A stretch of DNA of 64,000 nt from Hormiphora californensis (GCA_020137815.1 CM035358.1:7099733-7163732), one strand, 5' to 3'. Shown: positions 1 to 43,852, counted from the first letter of the stretch. Notes: generated by a model not told the origin, from the sequence alone. Numbers and translations are program-made.

Positions 1-3000
1 CCCAAGGGTCCGGTCAGGCGATGTTGCCATCGCCGGGTGGCCAGGTTATAGATAGTTTTGTTGTAAAACACGTCTATGGTTGTCCCTGAGTGCATTTGAC
101 CAGTACAGTTCACTCAGGGCTTCGCGTAATTAATGCGAGGGGTCTCAGTGTATGCGTGTTTGCTATTTGAATAAGGGTACCATTGATTAAGTGTCCCAAA
201 CTGTAATGGGCTTTTCCCTGACTACTACAGGGTCTTTCAGATTCGTAGGTTTGGTCACTTGCCTAGTTTTTGGGGTGTGCGTGTCTGAGGCTCGGTGATT
301 TGTTTGTAGGTGTGGAGATCACGCATGTGCGGAGCTTGGGATAGTTCTGTTTTAGTCTTTTTGGATCTGTCATAATGTTGTATAGGGTCCTTGGTGTTAT
401 TGGAACATGTTACAGTTGTGACCAGCTTTATGAATTCTTTAGGTCGAGTCGACTGTGTGGAGTAGATGTTGTGCTCGTGTTATTGTAATCTGTCTTGTGT
501 CTTAGTTCGTCCAGGTTTGGGCAGTGGAGTAGGATATGCTCTGATTTTTCTTTCTTGTTGCAGAGTTTGCATAGGGGGCTTATTTTATTGTCCCTGTGTG
601 CTAGAGAGCATCCTAGGTTGTTTTGGTTTGAGATTGCTAGTGGTAGGCTTCTTAGCGTGGGTTGTTTGTTATTGTAAGTTTTGGGTAAACATTCAAGAGT
701 TTTTGGAGGATAGTTGTGGTCCATCATTGTAGTTTGATTTTTCTAGGTCGTTTAGGGTTTTTATCTGTGTGTTGTTTTAGTCGGTGTAGGATTTGTGTCT
801 TCGTGAGTGGTAGGGTGTTTGGGCAGTTTTCGCTATTGTTTGTTGCCTCTTTGGCTAGTAGATCAGCTTTTTCGTTGCCTTCGATGCCTATGTGTGCTTT
901 GACTTTGTTTAATGTCACTTTGTTGTTTTCTTGGAGTGACTGGATTTTTTGTTTTGTTGTTTCTAGATGTTTGGATCTTGTAGTGCTGCTGAGTAGGTTT
1001 GTTAGAGTGGTTTGGGAGTCAGAATAGAAGTTGATGTTCGCTTCTTTCGTGTTTGTCTCCAAGAGATGGGTGGTTGCTATCAGTATGGCCTGCATTTCAG
1101 CTTGGTTGATTGTGTTTTCTGGTGCCATTGTTTGGGTTAATGTTTTAACATCGGTTGAGTTGGAGAAATATATGGCAGCGCCTGCTCCTACCTTGGATGT
1201 GGAGTTCTCTGTCATTTTGGACCCGTCCGTAAAGATGTTGATGTGGTAGGAGGTATGCATATTTTTGTTGTGTGTGATCTTTTGTATTGTGGGGGCCATT
1301 GAGTCAATGTCTTGGTTTGGGCAAATCTGGGTTAGGTGGTTTGTCATGTCTTTGGATTGGGTCAATTTTGCCCTGTGTCCATGATTTGGGTCGGTTATCC
1401 ATATGTTGTTAATTTTTAGGTGAATGTAGTTGTTCAATCTCTCTTTGTTGATGAGGAACGTTATGTTGTCTACCCCTGCTAACTTGGTTAGTAGTGCGGA
1501 TTGGGTGTGTTTTTGCCCTCCGGTGATGCTTCTTGTTATGGTATTTTGTGTTTTCTGGAGGTTGTTCATGCTTTCTTTGTTTTTGAGGACTGTGTGTCCC
1601 CAGCTGCCTGCACAATATAGAAGATTTGGCATTAGGATTTGGTCGTGGATGTATCTTGCCTGGTTAGTACTAAGTCCCCATTTTAGGTTTATAAGGTATT
1701 TTAGGGGTCGGGCTGCGGCTTTGACCTTTTCTGTTTTGTCTTTGATATGGGCTTTGTAGTTTAGTTTGTCGTCTAGGATTACTCCTAGGTACGGTGCGTA
1801 CTTTTGGATTTGTAGAGTTTCTTCCCCCAGTGTTATTTCTTTTATGGTTGTTTTTTGGTGCGGGTTGTGGAATGCTATCACGTTGGTTTTTGCTGTGCTA
1901 AGTGATAGGCCTTGGTCGTTGACCCATTTTCTGATAAGGTTGATTTGTTCGGCTAGTATATCGTGCATAGTGGAGTTTAGATCTAGTCCGGTGATGATGA
2001 TGACGATGTCATCTGCGTACAGGATAATGAGATCTAGATTGCATGCTGTGTATTTGATGGTATTCATGCATAGGTTCCATAGGAGGGGTGAGAGGATTCC
2101 CCCTTGGGGGGTACCCCTATGGATTTTGCAGACAATGTTTTCTCCATTTAGCTCGAGCATGATGCTGCGGTTTCTTAGTGCGTGGCTGATCCATTCGTAG
2201 ATTTCGGGCGGGAGTTTTATTTTGTCGAGGCCGCGTTCGAGTGCTCTGAATGTAACTTTGTCAAAAGCACCCTCGATATCGAGGAAGGCTCCTAGGGCAT
2301 ATTGTTTGTTTGCTAGTGCGTCTTCGATGGCGTTGGTAAGTGTATGTAGAGCTGTTTATGGTTTGATTTGCCTTTGCGGAAGCCGTGTTGGTTGTCGATA
2401 AGTTTTTGTGTTGATTTTAGGTCGCTTGAGGAAATTGAGGATGCCCCTTTCCATTAGTTTGTGGATGTTGGATGCTAGGCATATTATACGGTAGCTTTTG
2501 GGGCTTTTGTAGTCGGTCTTTCCTGGTTTTGCAATGATTATTCCTTTTGATGTTTGCCATAGCTTGGGTTTTAGTCTGGAGGATAGTGTTAGTAGCATAA
2601 ACTGTCTTAGTTTGGGGGCGATGATATCCCAGGTGTCGATAAGCATTCCGTTTGTTATGTGGTCTAGGCCCGGGGCTTTTTTCCTTTTTAGTTGTTTGAC
2701 TGCTTTCTTGAGGTGGTTATCAGTTAGTTGCTTTTCTAACGGGATTTTGAGTTTTTGTGCCTTTCTCTGTTCCCATTTTTGGTCTTTTGGTTCTGTTGGA
2801 GGGAAGTGGGTCTCTGCCAAGGCTTTTAGCATTATTTTGGGGTTGTCTGACTCGGTTGTTGGACTGGTTCTTATTGTTGTTAGTTTGTCTTTCCTTTTAC
2901 TTCCTTGAAGTTTTTTGCTCACTGCTCCTACAGTGGTGAGGGTTGAGATCTCGGTTTTCCATCTGTCATCGTCGCATCTTTGGATTTCTTTCCCTAGTTC

Positions 3001-3112
3001 TCTTTTTAGGGATTGGAATTTTGTTTTTTGGATGTCGGTTTTTTTGGTACCTTTTAGGCATTTTAGTTCCTCTTTGATGGCTGTGGCTGCTGGTGACCAG
3101 GGCGTTGTGATG
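1..3112 (-). mobile_element. 5'-truncated non-LTR retrotransposon
   Basis: The segment carries, in order on the minus strand, a linker region, a reverse transcriptase, an RNase H domain and a C-terminal CCHC-like motif. Homology to the element stops abruptly near 3112 without an endonuclease domain, as expected for 5' truncation during target-primed reverse transcription. Bases 1-427 hold no domain and probably are 3' UTR; the true 3' end may lie outside the window. An RNase H after the reverse transcriptase is typical of the I/LOA/R1-like groups, but I cannot assign the clade. Confidence 0.85.
428..3110 (-). pseudogene. reverse transcriptase-RNase H polyprotein, frameshifted
   Basis: Reading from 3110 downward, the frame holds a linker and then the reverse transcriptase palm: KKAPGLDHITN, KPGKTDYKSPKSYR, QHGFRKGKSN, FLDIEGAFD, GTPQGGILSP and the catalytic YADD box near 2020. 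RNase H follows near 1190-900 with FTDGS, a central E in AEMQA, and D in YSDSQ, then KAHIGIEGNEKADLLAKEA. A CKLCNKKEKSEHILLHC zinc-like motif lies near 520. At least three frame changes are needed, near 2400, 2356 and 730, and there is an in-frame TAA near 2355. No endonuclease is present. The copy cannot make a full protein and is an old insertion. The flanking DNA is non-coding. Confidence 0.85.
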
Positions 3113-3119
3113 CCTCTCC

Positions 3120-3213
3120 CACTGTCCCTCCCTCCCTATCACATTCAGTGTCCTGTCCCTCCCTCCCTATCACATTCAATGTCCTGTCCCTCCCTCCCTA
3201 TCACATTCAGTGA
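3120..3213. repeat. 31-bp minisatellite, three units
   Basis: Three consecutive units rich in CTCCC end in CTATCACATTCAGTG, differing by one or two bases. The array abuts the truncated 5' end of the retrotransposon. Confidence 0.85.
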
Positions 3214-3732
3214 CGGCAGTCTCATGATGTGCCAGGGCCTGGACTTGAACCATGACATTGGTTCTCTCATGTTTGTACTGAAATCCCTGGATTTTGTATA
3301 CTGTTTGTTCTCAGTTCCTCAAAATAACCGGGAGACAGTCCTGTTATTCCTTCCTTGTATAGGTCCTTGTTATCAATAGATTCGACTGCCTGTAACTGAT
3401 ATACCATGTTCTGAGGTAACTTGATTTGATAGACAGTTTGCCATAATCGATATAGCAGGTCCCCGCTTCATTTCATGAGACCAACCGCGAGCCATGGGCT
3501 TAATTTTGAGGAGAGAGAGAGATAGAGAAGCGCTGTTTGAGAGAGTCTGGGAGAGTGTAAAGTGACTGATTTGGAGAGTATACCATGGGTCATGAGAAGA
3601 TGGTGGTGGGGAGAGCGGTAGTCGTAGATACAATTACATCATGTCTAGACTTCCATCTCAATCTGCAGTAGCAGAGAGAAGAAGTCCACCCGGAAGAGAG
3701 TCCCTTCATCCCCAGAATGTATATTTTGTATG

Positions 3733-3774
<42 letters not shown>

Positions 3775-4220
3775 GAGAGAGGGATAGAGAGTGGTGAGAG
3801 AGTAGTCAGTAGAGAGTGACCCCCCCCCTCACAATTAGCTGTACCAGCTCTTGATTAGGTGACAGTACATTGGTAGATTCAGCTCTTCCTTGTTGACCCT
3901 GATAGTGCCACGGCTGCCCCCCTCAAGGCTACTTTGTTGTTGGGGCTTCACCAATTTGTAAGATTGATATTTTCTCGGCAATTAACTTATCGAGTATCGA
4001 TGTCATCTCGTTTTATGTGGCCGGACTTTTCATTTGGTTTAGATTTGGGTTAAGATTTGGGTTAGTTTGGTTTAATTTGACTTTGACTTTTGATCATCAT
4101 ATTTCTTGTCTGAATGGAGAGTGTGAATCCATGTACATAGAGTCTTCTTTCTCTAGTTCCATGCGGTGGTGTGTGTGTGTGTATGAGTTTTAGAGAGAGA
4201 GAGTGAGAGAGAGAGAGAGA

Positions 4221-4259
<39 letters not shown>

Positions 4260-5061
4260 CGAATGATAGACAGAGAGAGAGAGAGATGGAGGTAACATTA
4301 TATGAGATTGTTGTTCATTAAACTTGTAGTTTTGTCATGACAACCGATGCTTATTATCATTATCTATCATGTACATAGACTTGGTACATAACTATTCGGT
4401 TATTAGTCATCTGCTATATCCTATAGTCGGTCCTAACTCCTATCTCTCTTTCTCTCTCTCTTTCTCTCTCTCTCTCACTCTCTTTTCCCCGTCTCTCTGC
4501 TTTGTTTGTAGTCGCTGTGTATTGTGCAAGCCCACTTATTCTGGCCCCTCTAGCACTCTCTTGTATACATGCTAAATATTGTGCGTTTGCTGTCCTATAA
4601 GCTACACTTTTTTAGTTTTCTATTTCGTTAAAAATCAATACGTCGTGATTTACATTTACTGTTCATTTTGAGAATTCGGATATACAAAATTCCGTTAAAA
4701 ACTAAGTGAAACTAAGTGCCCTTAAAAGTTTGAAGCGAAAAGCACTCTGGATCGATTGTGAGCTTTTAGCCCTCCCACGTCCCTCTCTATCTCTCTATCT
4801 CGGATAGGTTTTTATTTCCTTAAAAGGTATAATCTTTTTCAATATATGCATAAGCGAATTTAGTGTCTTCTTTATTGATCTCTCAGCTATCGAATATATG
4901 TTGAGGGTCTCAGCAGCAATATTATACACGTGGACATGTTTAATTTACTGTCTACTCGTGCCCGGCCCAGTGAACACGTGTGGATCGATTGGGGGACTCA
5001 ATTTGTACTTTGCATACACTTTTAGAAGTTTATAGTGCTTTTAAAATTCTGGTGCAGTTAG

Positions 5062-5168
5062 CACGAACCGACCGAAACAAGTAAACAACCAATCAGAACT
5101 CGTTATTTAGGTCACGTGACTGGTTATCAGCCAATCAGGGACCAGTATTTCCTGATTCGGTCGGTCTG
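5062..5168 (+). mobile_element. hAT-like MITE, degraded copy
   Basis: This is the oldest-looking of three copies of a 109-bp palindromic element; the better copies start at 34021 and 35555. The terminal repeat is CACGAACCGACCGAA here against CAGGAACCGACCGAA there, and the right end has lost two bases. Inside are two CCAAT boxes and a CACGTG E-box. I see no target-site duplication at this copy. Confidence 0.75.
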
Positions 5169-5406
5169 CGACCTGCGTGTGAATTTTATAAGTATGAATC
5201 TTGCTGCATTACCTGCAAAAATATATCTGTGTGTCTGTCTGTGTGTTTGTGTGCGTGTCTGCGTGTCTGTGTGTTTGTGTGTTTGTCCGTGAGAGTAATA
5301 TCCAGGGGGTATATCATCAGAGAGTGCTGTACACACTGTGTGTGTGTGCTTGTGAGATTGGATTGCCAGCAAATCTGTGTCATCTGAGGGAGAGAGAGAG
5401 ATAGAA

Positions 5407-5441
<35 letters not shown>

Positions 5442-5849
5442 AAGATAGAGAGAGAGAAAGATAGAGAGAGAGAGGGGGATCAGAGAATGATCCTAGAGTC
5501 TTCGCATGTAGTTGAATTTGACGCCATCAATCATCTTCAAATTGCTATTGAATTTTAATCTAGTTATTCCGGGGTTGAATGAATTTTACTTTCATTGCAT
5601 GCATATGAGCAAATTCTCAGGCTATATTCTTGAACTGTCAGGTAGACAGAGAGATGAATAGAGATACAGACAGCTAGACCTAGAGAAAGAAATGGAGATA
5701 CAGACAGCTAGACATAGAGAGAGAAATGGAGATAGAAAGGACCTTACGCTTGAAATGATACGCATTAGCGCTCTCTCTCGAGAGATAGTAGAGATCTCTA
5801 CTATCTCTCTCCATCTCTATTCTTTTCTCCCTTATAATAGGTCTCAAAC

Positions 5850-5850
<1 letters not shown>

Positions 5851-5926
<76 letters not shown>
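5851..5926. repeat. (CT)n microsatellite
   Basis: About 38 almost uninterrupted CT units, followed by a CT-rich tail. Frames through it give only Ser-Leu runs. Confidence 0.95.
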
Positions 5927-5930
<4 letters not shown>

Positions 5931-7054
5931 CTCCCTCCTCCCCTCTCCCTCCCTACCTCTCTCTGATCGAGCTTCCTGGTGTCTCTACGCGACACATTCT
6001 CAACCCTCTCCCTTCGTCCAGTTCTATAAGTTCTGCTCCTATATGCTTCGAATAATGCCCTCTCTCTCTTTATGCAACCCCATTATGTCTCGCCTATCGG
6101 TTACATGTAACGGGCTCCCTCCCGCTGCCTGCACCAATTATAGTTAAATTAGTTATGTATAGTTACTTCGTTACTTTTTGCTATTTATTTGTTACATTAT
6201 TTATACAGTCATCAGTAGCTTTCATGATCGATATTGCCAAGCTAGACTGCCTTTCGCGCGCCCCGGGGTTGAACAAAACAAGATCGATAATATTATGGAC
6301 ACAATTCCAAATTCGATCCTTGATCATTCTCCTAACTCGACGTTTCTAAATTTCATTATCTCACAATTTTATGAATGCCATGATCTCCGAGCCCTGTCCT
6401 TGTGGAGTAATTAAAGCTGAATTTGTAACAAACATAATAATATCCAGAGAGAAGCTCCGGGAGCTCATGTTACATTATTATGAATGTGTGTGTCTGTTAC
6501 CCGCCCTAACTCTTCCCGCACCTCACGACCTTTCCTTTATAAGATCATCCACTAAACCTTGATCATTTCCAATTGGCATCTGTAATTCAAATCCAGTTTT
6601 GATTATTAACTCATTTCCCACGGTATGTGAAATTATCTCAAGATCAGGGCAGTTTCCTATTTTAATTTTTATGATGCAGTTTGAGATATGGCTTTTGTTG
6701 TTGTTGTGTATTCTTGACAATCAATAAATTGTAGAGCTATTTCAGTAATTATGTGTTAGCTGTTACTTACTGTCGACACTGATATAATTGTATGTGTGGT
6801 AATTGGACAGGTCTTACTGCACGTTGTCAGTGAAACTCCTGTCTGCATTCTACCTGCAACTGACTGCCAAGGGGCAACGAAAATTCATATCTTAGAATCT
6901 GTCTGGGATTCATTGCATACCCCGCCCCTAATTTCTGACACTTTGCAGTGTTTTGCTGCTGCAGCACTGCCCCAAATTTGGTTACACACTCTGGAATGTC
7001 GGGTGACAGTTGGGTTATATACATGAGGAAAAAAGAGAGAGGGATAGAGAGAGG

Positions 7055-7106
<52 letters not shown>

Positions 7107-7383
7107 AAAGAGGGGAGAGAGGAGCTGTCTGTAACTTTATGTGTATACAACATCCGTATGTCTTTGCCTTTGTAACTTTAGTTGCTTGAACTATGGCATA
7201 ATTTTGATCGGTAGTCTTACAGTTATTCCCAATTATATCAACGACCTAATTTATCTAACACTTATCTAATTGTTCACCTCATTACCAAAAATGACATCTG
7301 CTTAGTTCTAGTTAACGCTTAGTTAATATCCGTTTAGTGAGAAACTCCACATATGGTTCTAATAACCCAACTTCTTCACCTAG

Positions 7384-16644
<9,261 letters not shown>

Positions 16645-16977
16645 CAAAAAAGAACCCTTGATATAATTACAGTCAGAGATATATATCATTATCAGAGAGA
16701 ATTTATTTTTACACTTATTTTGACCGTTAATTGAAGTCAGCTATTAAATTATACAGGAAGAATATTCATTATTCCAATTTGTAGAAGCACCTGCACATTT
16801 TGCAGAGTTACACTCCCCCACCGCTGAGCTAATGATAGGTTAATTTAATAATTTTATTGACGTTATATTTAAGTGAAATTGTTTTTACAACAACTAAAAT
16901 AAGCGACTCTTGATTCTATTCTTTGATTAACGCCCCCTTGCACATGCAGTGCAGTTGCACCACTAACTTAAACTAGG
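16645..16977. other. 3' flank of the CEP350-like gene
   Basis: AT-rich sequence after the TAA stop. I see no canonical AATAAA here; T-rich words such as TTTATTTTTAC near 16700 are present. No other gene content. Confidence 0.4.
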
Positions 16978-17335
16978 TAAGCGGTAAATACTCACTCGGT
17001 TCTTCACATTTTTTGGACATTTTTGGCCATAACTCAGCCATTTTTTGACCAATTTGCAAAATCTTGGGCTCATTGGAAAGAGGTCATTGAGACCTTTAAA
17101 ATGAGCCCTAGAAAATGAAAATCGGCGCAAAATGCGCGGCGTTATGGCGAAAACGCGCATTTTACGCCATAACGCCGCGCATTTTGCGCCGATTTTCATT
17201 TTCTAAAGCTCATTGGAAAGCTCTTAATGTCTTCTTTCCAATGAGCCCAAGATTTTGCAAATTGGTCAAGAAATGGCTGAGTTATGGCCAAAAACGTCCA
17301 AAAAATGTGAAGAACCGAGTGAGTATTTACCGCTT
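16978..17335. mobile_element. palindromic element P1
   Basis: The whole 358 bp folds on itself. Ends are TAAGCGGTAAATACTCACTC and its inverted partner GAGTGAGTATTTACCGCTT. The centre is a GC-rich hairpin (GCGCATTTTACGCC region). Both arms hold GGCCATAACTCAGCCAT and TTGGAAAG blocks. No protein domain is present. It shares ends and core with P2 at 17453. Confidence 0.85.
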
Positions 17336-17452
17336 GTCCTGTCTGGCGGTGCCAGATTTCGATTTGGCGATTTGATTCTCAGATGGGGTCTGTGGCGCCA
17401 GACCGTGCTTGTCTGTGTCATTGTCAGACAAGTTGCAACTTGTCTGAGTCTG

Positions 17453-17819
17453 TAAGCGGTAAAGGTTGACCCGTCTCCTGAGAATTTTATTTTCATTTGG
17501 CCATAACTCAGCTATTTCTTGACCAATTTGCAAAATATTGGGCTTGTTGGAAAGAGGACATTGAGCTCTTTCAGATGAGCACAAGAAAATCAAAATCGGC
17601 GCAAATTGCGCGGCTTTGCGCGGCGCAATGGCGCAAAATGCGCGTTTTCGCCACTACGCCGCGCAATTTGTGCCGATTTTCATTTTATTGAGCTCACTTT
17701 AAAGATCTCAATGTCCTCTTTCCAATGAGCCCAAGGTTTTGCAAATTGGTCAAGAAATGGCTGAGTTATGGCCAAAACAGTTTTAAATTCTCAGGAGACG
17801 GGTCAACCTTTACCGCTTA
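17453..17819. mobile_element. palindromic element P2
   Basis: A 367-bp near-palindrome with the same outer word TAAGCGGTAAA as P1 but a different subterminal block (GGTTGACCCGTCTCCTGAG). Its core is related to P1 and ends in a central GCGCAAAATGCGCG hairpin. The two lie about 120 bp apart and are separate members of one foldback/MITE family. Confidence 0.85.
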
Positions 17820-18260
17820 CCAAAACTGACAATGACACAGACAAGCACAACTAGTTCAAGTCTAGTTGTCTCAGTCTGACTGTAGCGTACGAATTTCGTC
17901 TCGGGCGGTGCATCTATTTTAACCTCCCCGTTGGGATAACTCTGGAGACATCTCCAGGCGATCATAAGAAGGTTCAAGGGCCAGGGAAGACCTATTATAC
18001 ACCTTTATAATTTCACAATGGCAGCAGCTAAAATTTGCTAACTTCGCTGTGGCTTTGTGCCGCGCGCTTTCTCGATACTTTTTAAGCCGCGCGCAAGAAA
18101 ATCAAGCTCAGATGCACAGTTCATTTTTGCAAAGTTTTTCAGAAACACTTTTTGAAAACTGAAACTCGCTCTTCTTACAGTTGAATTTTGAATATTATCC
18201 CTCACTGTAGCACATACCAATTTTTACCGTTATACGCAGTCAGCGTGCCAGTATAACAGT

Positions 18261-18453
18261 GCTGCTTGTAGTCAAAATACGGTAACGCAAAATACAGTAA
18301 TCTGTGCGGAATTTGCGTAACGCACAAGGGCTTTTGTCAACAATCTGTTAAAAGTACTTTTTGTCAGCACGTACTAACGCGCCGATTGGCCACGGTTGCG
18401 CGTCTTCATACAGTGTCTCCGTTTTCCATTACCGTATTCCGACTACAAGCAGC
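18261..18453. mobile_element. short MITE-like inverted repeat
   Basis: Ends GCTGCTTGTAGTC and GACTACAAGCAGC are perfect inverted partners, followed inward by AAAATACGGTAA and TTACCGTATTC. No coding content. It lies just upstream of the ENKD1 start. Confidence 0.6.
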
Positions 18454-18572
18454 CGTGTGAACCATGACACAAGTTTGCTGACCTTTTTCTAGTTTTGTGA
18501 TACTGCGTCAAGCTCGAGATCTGAATTTGAATTTCCAATCAGTATCCAGTATCGTCTGTCCTCTAGCAATAG

Positions 18573-40259
<21,687 letters not shown>

Positions 40260-40440
40260 TGGGACACTTAGAGTTGCCTTCTGGCGAAGAGCTGACTTTG
40301 TTAGAAAGATCAAAGACGTTGCAGATCGTGAATTTAGGGTTAGATCAATGTTAGTTTCAGACTGGGACAATATGAGACAAATATATTACAGAGATAGCAT
40401 GTTGTACTTTTAGAGAGGAAAGAGACAGCAAGAAAAGATA

Positions 40441-40552
40441 CCGTCGGACCCCGATTTACCGGGAGCATCAATTTCCCAATATATAGACAGATTTTGATTT
40501 ACCGGGCAAAACCCTTTCCCCCGAGAATCCCGGTAAATCAGGGTCCGACTGT
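40441..40552. mobile_element. pogo/Tigger-like MITE
   Basis: The ends CCGTCGGACCCCGATTTACC and the inverse GGTAAATCAGGGTCCGACTG lie next to TA. CAGTCGGACCC-like ends with TA targets are typical of pogo-type MITEs. It sits in the 3' flank of ENKD1. Confidence 0.65.
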
Positions 40553-40693
40553 TATACACCCCTTCAGCTGTTATAATAGACAGAAATCAGTTTGTATAGA
40601 TATCCGCGGGGTGTTATAAAGTGACAGTTTCATAATTGCAACTGACTGTGCTATGTATTGACTTTTTTGTGAGAACGTTTTATGTACATTTTT

Positions 40694-40699
40694 AATAAA
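40694..40699 (+). promoter_or_regulatory. possible ENKD1 poly(A) signal
   Basis: AATAAA occurs 435 bases beyond the stop codon, past the pogo-like MITE. If used, the MITE would be in the 3' UTR. Confidence 0.3.
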
Positions 40700-41233
40700 A
40701 CCCCGCTTTTTATTTTGCCAACCGTCAACACCACAGTGACTTTGGGTTGATAATTTACTGACTCAAAGGATCACTGATTGGCCGTTTGGATAGTTCTCGG
40801 TACTGCACACACACACACACACACCCCCCCCCCCTTTTGTCAAGGTCCCTCTCATTTGACGGTTGGTGCGTGTAACTGTGTGCCACCCTCTGTCCCACAC
40901 TCAACAGCACATTGTCTGTAACGCGCGGCAACACATGACTGAATGTGTGCGCGCAAATCGGGCGGGTAACCAAGACGACTTCAGCGGAAAATAGCCCAAA
41001 AAGTATCAAAGGCACTTAGCGGTTGACCTCGATCATCCGGTATCGGAGACGATTTTGTCAATGGACCCCAGTTGAACAGAAGACAGTATATCACAATCAT
41101 TTAATTTGTGGGAAATGAAATTGAAAATTAATAAAAAGTACAAATAATATCGTCTCTCTCTTTTGGAGGAAATTGGCTAAAAATAAAGATAGCTATCATT
41201 GGTAAAGTGTCTACTGCATCACACACTATCTCT

Positions 41234-43852
41234 CTACAACGCAAGATACTGCTTAACCATTGCAAGAGAGTCCACACTAAGTGAAAGATTTAGAAGTGAG
41301 TCGTTGTAGGTTTGTGTCAGGTTGTACAGAAAGGCCTGAAGGCTCTTCTTCAGTGTAGAGTGGCTCGCGTTGGTGGTTGCCATTGGGATCTGATGGGAAG
41401 AGATGGTTAGTGATTTGGGAATATTGAATAGGGACACTGGATATTTGTCTCCGATAAAGTCATTGACGGAGAAATTCCCCCTTCCTAATACGCTCCAGTT
41501 GCAGATTGGAGGCTGACTCCAGTATCTGGCGCCAGCCTCCAGTCTGCAACTGGGAGAGTCCCTGTGCGCGCCAAATCTTCGTTGACTAGCAGGGTTTTCG
41601 ATGTGAATTGCATGTAAAGTAGCGCGCGCGGCAGTGTCAGCAGTGTCAGCAGGGGCGTTACTAACATCAGTCGCAAAATCTCTAACTGGAAAGGGGAAAA
41701 TATCGTATTGCTCGACGCGGAAGTTCCCTCTCTATCTCCCCGGGTATAAACAAAACAAGAAAAAGCCGTGACCCTGATAAGATCATATTACCTGTTCAAT
41801 AGTTTTGAGAGTAGCAGTAACAGAGTTTACTATCTCCGGCAGACTCAACTGAACAACTCCATATCTATCTTCCTCTTTAGCTCTGCAACACAGCATCCCC
41901 ACTGATTCAGATAGAGCGAGTAGGAGAGATAGAGATGTGATCTTGTTTTCTGTTTGTAGCTCTGGTATCTCGGTCAGCAGGAATTTACCTGGAAAGACAA
42001 GCCGATTGAAAATTTGAATTCAAAGAGTCAGAAAATTCAAGTTAAATAGTTACGGAACAGTCCATAAAACAAGGACATATTTATTTAAACCCACCAATTT
42101 TGCTGTTGATAAATCCCTCATAACATTTCTTCTTCCCTTCCTCCCACACTTCACCGCCCCACGCACTAACAGCACTGCTAATTCTAACTCTTAGCGGGGG
42201 TGTTTCACTCCCAGCCAACAAATCATCCTGTTTTGGAGGCAGGGAATACAGCTGGGTGGGCTTTGTATCCACTTTTAGGGCACGTCCTGCCTGCTTAGTG
42301 GGAGACTTGTTGGTGACCGGGGATGTAGGCTTGGTAGGGGTGTCAGCCATAGCATTGTTGAAAGCAGCTAGGGTTCCAGTTAGCTCTTTGTACAGGGTGT
42401 GCCACATAACTGGGTGTCCATCGTATAGGTTTAGTAGTTCTACTCGCGAGTTGAGGGAGGCAGATATGGAGCGGGTTATATCGGTTAGACCGTGGTATTT
42501 TAGACGGAGGTCAGTAGATTTGATTGCCTCTACACATCGTTCAAGGCTTGTTCTTCCTTTAACCTGTAAGGGGACCGAATTTAATATAATTGAAATTGGG
42601 AACACCCTGTACACAACACCCTGTTGACAAAAAAACACGGTTAAATGAAGATAGATTTACCTTGGGGATATCACTATTAGCAGCAACATGTATAGTAGCC
42701 TGGTAACCAAGTGTTAGACTGAGGAGGGTGCAGAATGCAGTCAGGGGGATATTGATAAGTGTGGAGGGTCGCAGGAAGAACTGATAGCCCAGATCGGTAG
42801 TTCGAGTTTTGCAAATGTAGCTTGCAGCGTGGGTTATGTCGCTGTAGAATAGCACGTAAACCGGGAGGACAAATCTGATGACCTGAGAGGGGGTTGGAGA
42901 GGAGTAATTGACATGAACGAGAAATGAACTTCTTCAAAGCAAATTGAATGAAATCCTGAAATCACACACACACATACACACACGATAGTTGAAGTTGGCG
43001 CGCGCGCGATTTTGTGTGCCTGGAGTGTTGAAAGCCTTCACGTCGCCTCTGATTCACTGTTAGCGCGCCCTACCTTAAGTGTGTTGGTTGCCGCGTGTTT
43101 CGCCCATTGTGGCCCACTGAGCCTCAACTTGGTGACCCATGGGATTCGGACCGCTGGAGAGGTGTATTGGTATTTGTAGTGGAGTATGCAGTCGGATAGG
43201 TGGTATTGGGCGGTCACAGTGCACCAGAATAGGGCTAGGTTGGATTGGAGATCATCGGTGTACCTGTGTGAAAGAGTGAGTGGAGACTTTAATTCAGTTA
43301 TATGATCCCTAATTATTAATTTCTCCCAACGATAATCTTTAACTACTATCTCTCAATCTTACCATATGTTGACAAGACCAGAGACAAAGTAGCTGAAGAT
43401 CAAGTTAGCTGAAAGAAGGAAGGCTATTTCTTTGGTGAAGAAACTCTGAAATCGGGCCAATCTGGTGGTTGATTTGGTGACTTGGGGCACGCAGAGGGAG
43501 AGGAAGGTGAGGGAGTAGGCCGAGATTAGAGATACCGTACAGAGCCAAGTTATCAGGATTTCACCCTGTAAAGAGAAGTTGAAAGGGTCCAGAAATTGAA
43601 CAGCAGTTTCAGTGTTTGGATTATTGAAGTAGAAAGTTTACTTCAAAAAGGAAAAAAAGGGTCTGAAGAAAAGAAATTGTGTGCAGTACTGACCAGTGAT
43701 TGGAAGGGAAGAGTGATGGGTAGAACAAGGATCAAACTTGGAACCACCAACGACAGACACAATTCCAACTCCTTCATTGCTGTGAGGGCAATACATAGTA
43801 CATGTGTAACTGTAATTGTGTGTAACCCTTGGTTACACCTTAAGGTAACCAT
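41234..43852 (-). CDS. NDC1: nucleoporin NDC1
   Basis: Seven exons join in phase: 43694-43852, 43363-43565, 43074-43263, 42661-42882, 42095-42563, 41792-41988 and 41234-41389 (531 codons with stop 41234). NDC1 is a multi-pass nuclear envelope protein that anchors nuclear pore complexes. The first exons hold hydrophobic segments (LIRFVLP-type, LITWLCTVSLISAYSLTFLS, LSANLIFSYFV). The soluble C-terminal part has EDRYGVVQLSLPEIVNSV and LKKSLQAFLYNLTQTYNDSL, which match the NDC1 C-terminal region as I remember it. Human NDC1 is longer (about 674 residues), mainly in the Ser/Pro-rich linker. The start could instead be the ATG at 43777. It converges with ENKD1. Confidence 0.85.
41500..41558. repeat. 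hairpin in the last NDC1 intron
   Basis: CCAGTTGCAGATTGGAGGCT and the inverse form ending GCAACTGG fold around a short GGCGCC-containing loop. Small, non-coding. Confidence 0.6.

Larger units (their letters stand above)
3214..7383. other. gene-free stretch with microsatellites
   Basis: I find no exon with convincing protein content and flanking splice sites. Open frames here are (GA/CT)n products reading SLSLSL or ERERER. Dinucleotide tracts lie near 3737-3790, 4192-4290, 4441-4495, 5390-5476, 5851-5926 and 7031-7112. A short dispersed repeat sits at about 6232-6290. Upstream exons of the CEP350-like gene could be hidden here. Confidence 0.6.

Noticed and set aside
16963..17691. Several 60-90 aa frames within P1 and P2
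   Set aside because: They are mirror translations of palindromes and contain no recognisable domain.
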